From: G942493375 sp942493375
GTDB lineage: Bacteria > Armatimonadota > UBA5829
NCBI GenBank assembly: GCA_942493375.1
Contig: OW818698.1
Coordinates: forward strand, 1,240,001-1,304,000
Direction: 5' to 3'
Length of the DNA stretch: 64,000 bases
Shown one piece after another: positions 44,388-51,984 of this stretch. The first letter of the stretch is position 1. Each line of letters begins with the position of its first letter. The notes under the pieces are model-generated. The model was not told where the DNA came from. It made no database searches and was given only the letters and a program-made list of their open reading frames with translations. A program made the translations under genes and the position numbers.

Positions 44388-45020
44388 GTGCGTAGAATCC
44401 GACGTAGAAGCAAAAGTGAGGATGGAGTGTTTGAGCTTCCCAAAGTAGATATTGAGGCAGCCAGACAAATCGATCCGGACATGGGAATATTGTCTATGAT
44501 TGCATATTGGCGACCAAAGACAAATTCCGAAGGGGTTGATGTTGGGGAAAAAGCCCATATGTCGATCTTTCTACCCTGCGATAGTAACGCTCCCTGCCCA
44601 TGTGGAAGCATGGAACCCTTTGGCACATGCTGTTCCCACCAACCAGTATGGAATATCCTCACTCCAAACCCAGGAATGGATGGATATGACTTCGTGCGTC
44701 CAATCTCACTGACATATATAATCACTGACAAAGACCTGGTTATTGAGCAAATGCAAGCAGATTGCAGATTCCAGTTGGTTGGTAATGAGAATCGCCACTT
44801 TCTCTTTCCAGACAATCCACGGCAGGTTTCTAAATATGGAATAGTCAACTTCGGAGATATTACTATTAAAGAACCCGATTGTCTGTGTATCGAAACCATG
44901 AGCAACAAGCGGATGCAATATCTGCGTGGAATAATGGAAGGCATATTCGGTAATATGCTGTCACTTCCATACTATGAAGAAGGAGAATTGGCTACAATTA
45001 CAAAACCTGATCGGGAATAA
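44388..45020 (+). CDS. SEC-C-motif protein of unknown function
   Basis: 210-aa cytoplasmic protein. Its one recognised element is APCPCGSMEPFGTCC, with C-x-C-x8-C-C spacing identical to the zinc-binding SEC-C motif (CPCGSGKKYKKCC) found on SecA tails and in many small adaptor proteins. The N-terminus is very basic (RRIRRRSK). The rest is unrecognised. I start it at GTG 44388, seven bases after AAGGAG. A GTG at 44316 would place the TATAAT at 44340-44345 inside the gene. It is inserted between the Xre-ImmA remnant and the intact pair, bounded by duplicated sequence, so it may be cargo of a local exchange event. Confidence 0.65.
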   Translation: MRRIRRRSKSEDGVFELPKVDIEAARQIDPDMGILSMIAYWRPKTNSEGVDVGEKAHMSIFLPCDSNAPCPCGSMEPFGTCCSHQPVWNILTPNPGMDGYDFVRPISLTYIITDKDLVIEQMQADCRFQLVGNENRHFLFPDNPRQVSKYGIVNFGDITIKEPDCLCIETMSNKRMQYLRGIMEGIFGNMLSLPYYEEGELATITKPDRE

Positions 45021-45180
45021 ATCAAAGAGGACTGCTTCAAGGGGACTGCCACTTTAATTGACCATAAAAATGCCAATGCGGAGATTGGCGCTCCCGGGCA
45101 AGGTGTAAAAGATATTTAGTTCCTTCGGTAGTCGAACGCAGTGGAGGATATTGGGACAGCCATCTTTTCAGATGCCACCA

Positions 45181-45672
45181 TCACCTCAACCGCTTCCGAA
45201 ACTCCTCCATCAACTGATCTGACGGGAATCGGGATCTTTCACATATGCTCTGGGCAGCAGATAGTGCCTCTGGTGGTGAAAGCTGGCCAACTGTGACTAG
45301 CTCTATCAGAATCTCCAGCCCCCACCTGGCATCTATTCCGTCGGTTGTTGCTGCGTTGAGGAGGGCTCGGTCGTTGGTGTATAGTGTTGCTTTGGTTGTT
45401 TGCGAATATAGTAGACATATTCTATCTCGGAAAGATAGACCACCTCTGCGGGCTGCAGCATTCATGACGATTTGGATATCCGGCTCGATTATGGTTAGTT
45501 TAAGACGTTCTACTTCGGTGTCATCGAGTTGGTGAACTTCTTCGAGTATCGGGGAGAGGACTATTACCTTGCCAAGGGATGAGGCAGCAAGACCAAGGAG
45601 ACTGGAGTCTTCCAGGCAGATATCGATTAAAACACAAGCATCCAACACCAGCAAACGCTCAGGTTTTGCCAA
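45181..45672 (-). CDS. PIN-domain protein, probable toxin
   Basis: 163-aa PIN-like ribonuclease fold. LLVLDACVLIDICLED carries the first Asp, ILEEVHQLDD the acidic second site, SFRDRICLLY the third Asp and YTNDRALLNAA the fourth. PIN toxins cleave RNA to stop growth. TTG 45672 begins two bases after the stop of the Xre-ImmA gene, whose GTGGGG end serves as a weak Shine-Dalgarno, so translation is coupled. The gene order (regulator, then PIN) fits a toxin-antitoxin unit. Pairing with an Xre-ImmA protein is less usual than a small antitoxin, so a non-toxic PIN role remains possible. Confidence 0.75.
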   Translation of the reverse strand: MAKPERLLVLDACVLIDICLEDSSLLGLAASSLGKVIVLSPILEEVHQLDDTEVERLKLTIIEPDIQIVMNAAARRGGLSFRDRICLLYSQTTKATLYTNDRALLNAATTDGIDARWGLEILIELVTVGQLSPPEALSAAQSICERSRFPSDQLMEEFRKRLR

Positions 45673-45674
45673 GG

Positions 45675-46796
45675 TTACCCCACCCAGTCCCCAATCCTTT
45701 CAATCATTTCTTCAGGTGTAATTCGCAGGATTTCGGCTGCCCGGTCTCGGGTGATTAGTTCTTGTTCTATTGCCTGCCTCACCAGTCTACTCAGGCGGTC
45801 TTCCAGGAAATCGGAATTGTCCAGCCTCTTTGGTTCGTTGGCTACCTTGTCTTCTACTACCTTAAATGCACCCGGTGGGAGTGGTTTAGGTTCATCTTTG
45901 CGCTTGAGGGATTGCCCGAATCTGCGATGATACTGGGTGTAGAAGGATTCCCATACATTCGGGTATCCTTTTTCCTGCAGGCGGTAAAGCACGGTGGCAT
46001 AACTGACCCGCAGCATTCTCTTTATTTTGAAAACTCTGTCAATGAAAGGCTGACCGCTTGTTTCATCCCATTCACTATTAAAGAGAGACTCCGGCATCAG
46101 AAAGTGGGATGCAAATCTGTTGGCTTCATCCTCTTCTATATCCTCTTCATACTGCTGGTCTACATTATAGGAATCTGTATGAAGCAATATGTGCCCCAGC
46201 TCATGTGCAGCGCTGAATATCCATCTTTCAACCGGAATCCTGTCCCACGTATTAACCACCACAGCCGGTCCACCATCTGCAAAGCCAATAGAGAGCCCGA
46301 AGAAGTTCTCGGAGTTCACAGGACGCGGAAAGACTTTAACTCCGCAGCTTTCCAACAGTCCACAAATATCCCGAATGGGCTCAGATTCATCAATACCAAG
46401 CTTTACACGCACAGCCGCAGCCATTTGCTCAGGAGAATCCGTCTGCAGACCACCGAGTTTCCAATCCACTTTACTACTGGTTATCTCCTCCAGCCCAACA
46501 AAATCATCCAGCCAGCCTGCAGCGTCTATCAGGATCTGCTCCCTGGTATTTAGCTTCTTGCTTGCCCTGAACCTTACCGCCGTCAACCGCCTGGGTTCTG
46601 TCGCCAGCTCAGCTATACCCACCCCAAGCTGCCTGGCTATAGCCATCAGAGTATTAACCTTAGGCATCGCTTTCCCGGACTCATAATTCCGCAGCCCGGC
46701 AATGCTGATATTAACCTTGTCCGCCACCTCTTCCTGCGTCAAACCCCGAGTAAGACGCAGCCTGCGGATGTTGTTACCAATAGTGTTATACTCCAT
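45675..46796 (-). CDS. Xre-type regulator fused to ImmA/IrrE metallopeptidase
   Basis: 373-aa protein. Residues about 5-60 form an Xre-type helix-turn-helix (RRLRLTRGLTQEEVADKVNI, then NYESGKAMP). The C-terminal half is an ImmA/IrrE (COG2856) zinc peptidase with AAHELGHILLH, the HExxH site, and EDEANRFASHFLMP supplying the third ligand region. Such proteins cleave or derepress regulators in phage, conjugative-element and stress systems. The start is ATG 46796, six bases after GAGGTG, in preference to an in-frame GTG at 46805. It is followed directly by the PIN gene. The 3' end is duplicated at 44036-44192. Confidence 0.92.
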   Translation of the reverse strand: MEYNTIGNNIRRLRLTRGLTQEEVADKVNISIAGLRNYESGKAMPKVNTLMAIARQLGVGIAELATEPRRLTAVRFRASKKLNTREQILIDAAGWLDDFVGLEEITSSKVDWKLGGLQTDSPEQMAAAVRVKLGIDESEPIRDICGLLESCGVKVFPRPVNSENFFGLSIGFADGGPAVVVNTWDRIPVERWIFSAAHELGHILLHTDSYNVDQQYEEDIEEDEANRFASHFLMPESLFNSEWDETSGQPFIDRVFKIKRMLRVSYATVLYRLQEKGYPNVWESFYTQYHRRFGQSLKRKDEPKPLPPGAFKVVEDKVANEPKRLDNSDFLEDRLSRLVRQAIEQELITRDRAAEILRITPEEMIERIGDWVG

Positions 46797-46943
46797 ATTT
46801 CTCACCTCTGTCCCTATTAATTATAGCCTATAGAGCATATATTGTAAACTTTATCTATGTTATCTATTTTTGTTATTGCAGCTATATTATTATGGGTCGA
46901 TGAGTTGTTTCTTTTCATGCTATAACTCTTCGTAGTCAGGTAG

Positions 46944-47027
46944 TGCATCGGCATCGGCGCTCCGGGGGATAAAACTGGTGACGGAATAGTTTGCTTGTAT
47001 TCCCCCTCCGCTCTGATACCGATGCAT
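46944..47027. repeat. Palindromic repeat family 3, copy 4 (inverted orientation)
   Basis: TGCATCGGCATCGGCGCTCC through GATACCGATGCAT: the reverse complement of the 35-kb copies, preceded by CTTCGTAG as in copy 1. Confidence 0.85.
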
Positions 47028-47077
47028 ATTACTCCCGTCTCCTGTCTCCTGACTCCTGACTCCTCGTTCCCAGGAGG

Positions 47078-49717
47078 CTAGAACATCCTTTCCAGGCCCA
47101 GGGATGCAAGGCCGGTGGCTGTTTTTTTGACCTTTTCGTTTTGCTGGTGGGTTATTGGGTCGGTCTGCCAGGATTCTATGGTTTCCGGGTTGGGGGTCAG
47201 GATTATTTGGTCTCCTGGCTGGGTGGATAGTTCCAAGAGTTCTCCATTTCCGACGCCCAGGGGGTCGTTGTTTACGTAGACATAGATCTCCTGCCAGGGG
47301 TTTTCTACTATCAGGTCTTTGCCTGCTTTGCTGTCTATTGCTATCCATAGGGGTTTTCCGTTTGATATTTCGGAGGAGACTATGAAACCTCCTACTGCGT
47401 GGAGGGTGAACCTGGCATTCTGGTCTGGCTGGAGGGCGGGGGCTACGCGGATGATTCCATCATGGCTCTGCATCAAGCTCTCATTGACTGCACAGGCGAA
47501 CACGGGGACGGAATCCAGGCCCATGTGCCTGAACGGGAAGGTTGGGAAGTGGAACTGGTACCCTTCATTGGGCTTATCGGCATCTCTAACCGGGACAGTG
47601 CGATATCTCATACCTGTCTCAGCTTTCATAATGTCACGTCCATAATGCCCCCACCCGTTCGGGTAGAACTGCGCGCGGTCGGGCCAGCCGGTCAGTTCAT
47701 CCCAGAGAACATCGGAGAGGCCCAGCCTTGCCATTACTACCGGAAGAGGGTCGTAGCCTACAAGGTCCGGAGTGAAGAGTATTGCAGCGTTGACTGCAGC
47801 ATCAAAGAGTTCGGTGCCTTTCTGGTTCAGCCCAATGGCCCCGCTGGGATATACCGCACAGAACTCTACTTCAGCGGGGAATATGCCATCGTAGCCTTTC
47901 AGGTCCCTGGGAGCGACTCCGTAGGGAGGGAAGAACGGGTCGTTTACTTCCATTTTGGTGATAGCTGTGTTGTAGTCTGTAAGAGGCTCCCACTTTTCCT
48001 GACTGGGGATCATCGAGCAGAGAACTTTCTTCTCCTCGAATCCATACCCGGATGCAAGCAGCCTGTCCGATGCTGCCTTATGGCCCTTATATTCTCCCAT
48101 TTTAAATATAAGGGCACCATCGGCTGACTTATCCACATACTGATCATCCAGCTCAATAGTCAGCACAGGAGCAAGGTTCTCGAGTATCTCTTTCCACTTT
48201 TCTGCCCGAGGCTCTGTGACTCCGGCATCGCTTAGAGCTTCGATAACGCCTCTATACAGCGCTTCGGCAGTGCTGAGCTCGGTGGTTGTGTCCTTCATCC
48301 AGATCCAGCCTTCATAACCTGTGCCTCGTTTGGCGTGGTATTTGCCATCTTCCTCTCTCTCAAATAGAGATTCGAAGAACTTCGCAGCTTCAAGCATATA
48401 TGGCAGGGCACGGTCATTCAGGAATTGCTTGTCCTGGGTGAATTGGTACTGCCTCCAGAAGTCCAGTGCAATCTGAGCGACCGGGGTGTGGTTTCCACTT
48501 TCGGATATGGAGTTGTATCCCCTGCGCTCAACGACATCAGAGACAAATGCTCCATCGGTCTGGAAGTATTCCCTGGCATCCTGCTTGCCTATCTCCAGCG
48601 ATCTGAACCTGAAATCCAGATAGGACTCACACAAATCATGATGCCCGGCAGCGTTCACCGGCCAATACAGGGACTGCTGGTTCCAGTGGAAGTAGAAGTT
48701 CCACTGCTGCACATCCCTGTTCCACGCCCACATCCCGCTGATAAACCTGCCCGGATATTTGCCTCTCTGGGAGGAGTAGAGGTAGTACATAGTGGTGTGC
48801 CAAAGGTTGTCTATATAATCGTTCCCGCACTCCACCAAAGACCGCAGCCAGAACTCTTTCCAGGCTTCTGCATGTTTTTCATACATAGACTGGATGCCGG
48901 TTGATTCAGCTGCATCCAGCTTATCTTTAACTGCAACTATGGGGTCGGTTTCAATGGGTTCAGTTATAGAGGCTACAAAGCTGAATTTCTTAACTGATGA
49001 ACCGGAAACCGAGGCTGTTGCGGCATGGGAGTGGTCTTTACGATATGTTACTTCGGAATCAGCTGAGATCACCCGGCACCCTACTGCAAATTTCCCGCTG
49101 GTCAGCTGGTGCGTGACATAAGCTGTATTATCATCAACGGATGCCATTGTCCCCGCAAGACCGATGTACGCATCCCTTCTTATCAATGAATACCAGTGCG
49201 AAAACGTCCTTGAACCGAAACGCTCTACTGTCACATCGACCGGCAGGTTTTCTTCAAGGTTGCATTCAACATCGCAGCACAGGATACCATCGTCATGGTT
49301 AACGAAAGCGCTGAAAGATGCAGAGCCGAACGGGCCAGATACATTGAATGCTATTTTACCATCAGCCAAGCTTATTCTACCCTGGAAATCAGACAGGTAG
49401 AACAGGTCGAATATAGGCATCCTAAAGTCGATGAGAATCCTGCAACCGTGGCGGAGGGTTGTGCTATAGTCTTCCTGCTCGTGGTGCCAGTTTTCATTTT
49501 TGCCATAGCTTGCATCATCCCAGAGGTCGCATTTGTTTACTACCAGGATGATCCTTGAACCCTCGGTCCAGCATAAAACTCCGATGTCCCCATTGCCAAT
49601 CGGCATCCCACGCATCGGATCATCCGGAGGGCTCAGAAAGACGACATCATGCCTGGCAACTCTACCCGGCCAGGCTATTTCCCACTTACCTGTCTCTATA
49701 TTGAATGCTGATTTCAA
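47078..49717 (-). CDS. GH95/DUF5703-like glycoside hydrolase
   Basis: 879-aa protein, apparently cytoplasmic. PDDPMRGMPIGNGDIGVLCW resembles the opening of DUF5703/GH95 proteins (P-x-G-N-G-x-G). DLWDDASYG, an (alpha/alpha)6 barrel region (FHWNQQSLYWPVNAAGHHDL) and a beta-sandwich end follow the same pattern as the GH95 protein encoded at 51985-54183. GH95 enzymes release alpha-linked fucose or galactose by inversion. DUF5703 relatives have not been assigned a reaction. The start is TTG 49717 with GGAGG six bases upstream. It is part of a minus-strand glycan cluster, 274 bases after the DUF4838 gene. Confidence 0.75.
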   Translation of the reverse strand: MKSAFNIETGKWEIAWPGRVARHDVVFLSPPDDPMRGMPIGNGDIGVLCWTEGSRIILVVNKCDLWDDASYGKNENWHHEQEDYSTTLRHGCRILIDFRMPIFDLFYLSDFQGRISLADGKIAFNVSGPFGSASFSAFVNHDDGILCCDVECNLEENLPVDVTVERFGSRTFSHWYSLIRRDAYIGLAGTMASVDDNTAYVTHQLTSGKFAVGCRVISADSEVTYRKDHSHAATASVSGSSVKKFSFVASITEPIETDPIVAVKDKLDAAESTGIQSMYEKHAEAWKEFWLRSLVECGNDYIDNLWHTTMYYLYSSQRGKYPGRFISGMWAWNRDVQQWNFYFHWNQQSLYWPVNAAGHHDLCESYLDFRFRSLEIGKQDAREYFQTDGAFVSDVVERRGYNSISESGNHTPVAQIALDFWRQYQFTQDKQFLNDRALPYMLEAAKFFESLFEREEDGKYHAKRGTGYEGWIWMKDTTTELSTAEALYRGVIEALSDAGVTEPRAEKWKEILENLAPVLTIELDDQYVDKSADGALIFKMGEYKGHKAASDRLLASGYGFEEKKVLCSMIPSQEKWEPLTDYNTAITKMEVNDPFFPPYGVAPRDLKGYDGIFPAEVEFCAVYPSGAIGLNQKGTELFDAAVNAAILFTPDLVGYDPLPVVMARLGLSDVLWDELTGWPDRAQFYPNGWGHYGRDIMKAETGMRYRTVPVRDADKPNEGYQFHFPTFPFRHMGLDSVPVFACAVNESLMQSHDGIIRVAPALQPDQNARFTLHAVGGFIVSSEISNGKPLWIAIDSKAGKDLIVENPWQEIYVYVNNDPLGVGNGELLELSTQPGDQIILTPNPETIESWQTDPITHQQNEKVKKTATGLASLGLERMF

Positions 49718-49827
49718 TTATTGCCTCCAAGGATTCAGGGAATGATCATCCGCAGATTTCGCAGATTAACGCAGATTTTCAGAAGGGAGAACCGCGAAAT
49801 ACGCAAAGCACGCGAAAATGTAAATAT

Positions 49828-49917
49828 TGTCATTCTGAACGCAGTGAAGAATCTGCTTTGTCTGTTTATAACAAGACGATGTAAAAGCAGATCCTTCGCT
49901 GCGCTCCAGGATGACAG
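49828..49917. repeat. Palindromic repeat family 1, copy G (GCAGTGAAG variant)
   Basis: TTGTCATTCTGAACGCAGTG begins the left arm and CGCTGCGCTCCAGGATGACA ends the right. CGCAGATTTCGCAGATTAAC and GCGAAATACGCAAAGCACGC periodic repeats lie just upstream (49748-49817). Confidence 0.85.
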
Positions 49918-49991
49918 AATTTTGCGCTCCATGTGAGAATATTCTGCACTCCAGGACGGATGAATATTCGCGTCATTCGTTTCCATTCGCG

Positions 49992-51818
49992 TCATTCGCG
50001 ATTCAGGTCGGCAGTTAACCTGTCCAGTGTTGATGCTATTGGTTCGCCTTCTCGGAGTTGGGTTATTCCATCGCTGGTACATTTGCCTACGAACACATTC
50101 AGGTCTTCTGCTGCTTTTTTCTTTTGATCCGGTGTGCCGGTCCTTATGGCGTTTGTTACTTCACGCATTACTTTGACATATTCTATAGAGAGCCTGGCGT
50201 GTTTTACTCTGGCAAGGACATCGGGATTGTCCGCGAGTTTTTCAGCCTGGTCGAATAGTTTTTCACTCTCAGCCATAACCTGCACCGTCATTAGATCATT
50301 GACATCAAAAATGTCTTTGGTTGCACACCAACCATGCAGGTTCGGGTTCTCGGTTTTCTTATCCAGTATGTAGAGGTACTTTTCAATCGGTTTTGATGCT
50401 TTTCCGAAGAAGCCTTCCAGGTAATCGTGAACCATTGCTTTGGAGTCTATGCAGGAGTTCCAGAGCAACTTGGCAAGCATATATGATTTAAGGTTGTCCA
50501 TGAATCCGCCGGAACCAGCAGGACCAAACCCGGCTGAATGGCTCCCCAGGGAAAACACACCCTTTACCCCGTTTTGCTTGTACATCGGGATATCTTTCGA
50601 GATCTTATTGATCTCAGGCAGGGGCAGCAGGTAGTCAGTAAAGACAGTTGTATACTGCCAGATATACATATTCGGACTCAGCTTGCCCCATTCCCGGAGT
50701 TTCTTCATAAACGGAGCGTTGGCGCTGCATGATGCATATGGATGATAGACACAGTCGAAAACGCAGAGCCTTACACGGACGTTCGATGCCGGCTTGGTGA
50801 GTTTCGGAGGATTCTGAGTATATACATAGGCCAGGGTGTCTATCAATATTTTAGGGTTCTTCTTTGCTACTTCAACGGCAATAGCATTTACAAACCTTAT
50901 CACAGGACCGGACTGGCTTCCCTCTTCATTGGCTATAGCTGTGCACTTCTCGCACTGGCAATACTTCTCATTGTCATTCTGGGAAACGGACCAGATCATT
51001 GCGTTCGGGTTTTCATCCAACCAGCGGAGGACTGTAGAGATGGCTATTTTTGCTACTTCAGGATTGGAGAGACACAACTGACCGGAGTTACCATCAATCC
51101 GTTTTCCATCTATCAACGAATAATACTCTGGGTGGTCTTTGAAATAGACATCAGTCGGCACCAGTTCGAAGAATGTGTGGGCGAAACGTCCATAAGTGAT
51201 TACTCCACCCCTGTCGGCATCTGCTGCTGAACTGGGACCATTGACCTTGTTCCTTGGTGCCCAGTCTTTTTCCCAGAGATCGGTGGACTGTATGGTCCGG
51301 TATTCAAAATCCGGCTTCTGAGTAGTATTCAGGTCAGGAAGCTTGATTGTATTTTTCTTAGGAATCTTGCTTACGAATGGGGTATACCAGCGGCAGCCTG
51401 CAACGTCCTCAAGAAATGTGTATACTCCATACATTGTGCCTCTGAGTTTACCGCCGGCGATTATGAGGTTATCACCTGATGTCCTGATGGTGAATCCATC
51501 GTCGCCGAGGTCTTGTGCGTTCAGATTCACTCCGACTGCTGCAGCAGATTCATAACCTAATGCGATGCAGGGCTCGGGCAGCTTTTCACCGAGTACTTCG
51601 ATTGGAAGCCTGGTTCCAGTGACTTCGAATAGAAAACGTGAGAGTTCCTGGGCAGCGTGTTTTTCGGATAGAGATGCACTGTGAGAGATCAGTATCGTGT
51701 ATGTGGATTTGCCCTTTTCTACCATATACCTGCTTTCAGCCCCACAATATGAGGTTGCAAAAAGCAGGCACAGCAGGAGCGGGACAATGGTTAGTAAGAG
51801 GGTGTTGAACTTTTCCAA
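49992..51818 (-). CDS. Secreted DUF4838 protein (glucuronidase/GH20-like)
   Basis: 608-aa exported protein. The start is TTG 51818, seven bases after CGGAGGAAA, giving signal peptide TLLLTIVPLLLCLLFATSYC. Upstream in-frame codons to 52013 run through two repeats and are discarded. SEKHAAQELSRFLFEVTGTR is the N-terminal alpha-beta module seen in GH67/GH20-type enzymes. The DUF4838 core has RGTMYGVYTFLEDVAGCRWY, FELVPTDVYFKDHPEYYSL and SVSQNDNEKYCQCEKC, and YIWQYTTVFTDYLLP is a late barrel strand. DUF4838 proteins are thought to act on sugar-acid or hexosamine linkages. The C-terminal about 120 residues are helical. It sits in the minus-strand glycan cluster. Confidence 0.82.
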   Translation of the reverse strand: MEKFNTLLLTIVPLLLCLLFATSYCGAESRYMVEKGKSTYTILISHSASLSEKHAAQELSRFLFEVTGTRLPIEVLGEKLPEPCIALGYESAAAVGVNLNAQDLGDDGFTIRTSGDNLIIAGGKLRGTMYGVYTFLEDVAGCRWYTPFVSKIPKKNTIKLPDLNTTQKPDFEYRTIQSTDLWEKDWAPRNKVNGPSSAADADRGGVITYGRFAHTFFELVPTDVYFKDHPEYYSLIDGKRIDGNSGQLCLSNPEVAKIAISTVLRWLDENPNAMIWSVSQNDNEKYCQCEKCTAIANEEGSQSGPVIRFVNAIAVEVAKKNPKILIDTLAYVYTQNPPKLTKPASNVRVRLCVFDCVYHPYASCSANAPFMKKLREWGKLSPNMYIWQYTTVFTDYLLPLPEINKISKDIPMYKQNGVKGVFSLGSHSAGFGPAGSGGFMDNLKSYMLAKLLWNSCIDSKAMVHDYLEGFFGKASKPIEKYLYILDKKTENPNLHGWCATKDIFDVNDLMTVQVMAESEKLFDQAEKLADNPDVLARVKHARLSIEYVKVMREVTNAIRTGTPDQKKKAAEDLNVFVGKCTSDGITQLREGEPIASTLDRLTADLNRE

Positions 51819-51848
51819 TATTGATTTCCTCCGAAGAAACTTCTTCAA

Positions 51849-51980
51849 TGAACCGCGAAACACGCTAAAGCACGCGAAATGTTTTGACCAGAACAGCAGA
51901 TTCTTCGCTGCGCTCCATGATGACACAGAATTGAATGCTAGAATTATTGACCGCGAAATTACGCCAAAGCACGCGAAATG
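51849..51980. repeat. Two CGCGAAA-type repeats with a half copy of family 1 (copy H)
   Basis: CCGCGAAACACGCTAAAGCA (51853) and CCGCGAAATTACGCCAAAGC (51951) bracket a right-arm-only family 1 copy, AGCAGATTCTTCGCTGCGCT (51894) to ATGATGACA (51925). It lies upstream of the DUF4838 gene. Confidence 0.8.
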
Positions 51981-51984
51981 TTTT

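Noticed and set aside
44126..44944. 272-codon minus-strand frame opposite the SEC-C gene
   Set aside because: It is antisense to a frame with a zinc motif and good ribosome site. Its end is the mutated Xre-ImmA fragment, so it is accidental.
45762..46553. 263-codon frame antisense to the Xre-ImmA gene
   Set aside because: It is opposite a gene with intact HTH and HExxH motifs, and shows no domain of its own.
47399..48127. 242-codon frame antisense to the GH95/DUF5703-like gene
   Set aside because: It is a long antisense frame without domain or start signal, and the opposite strand has a coherent protein.
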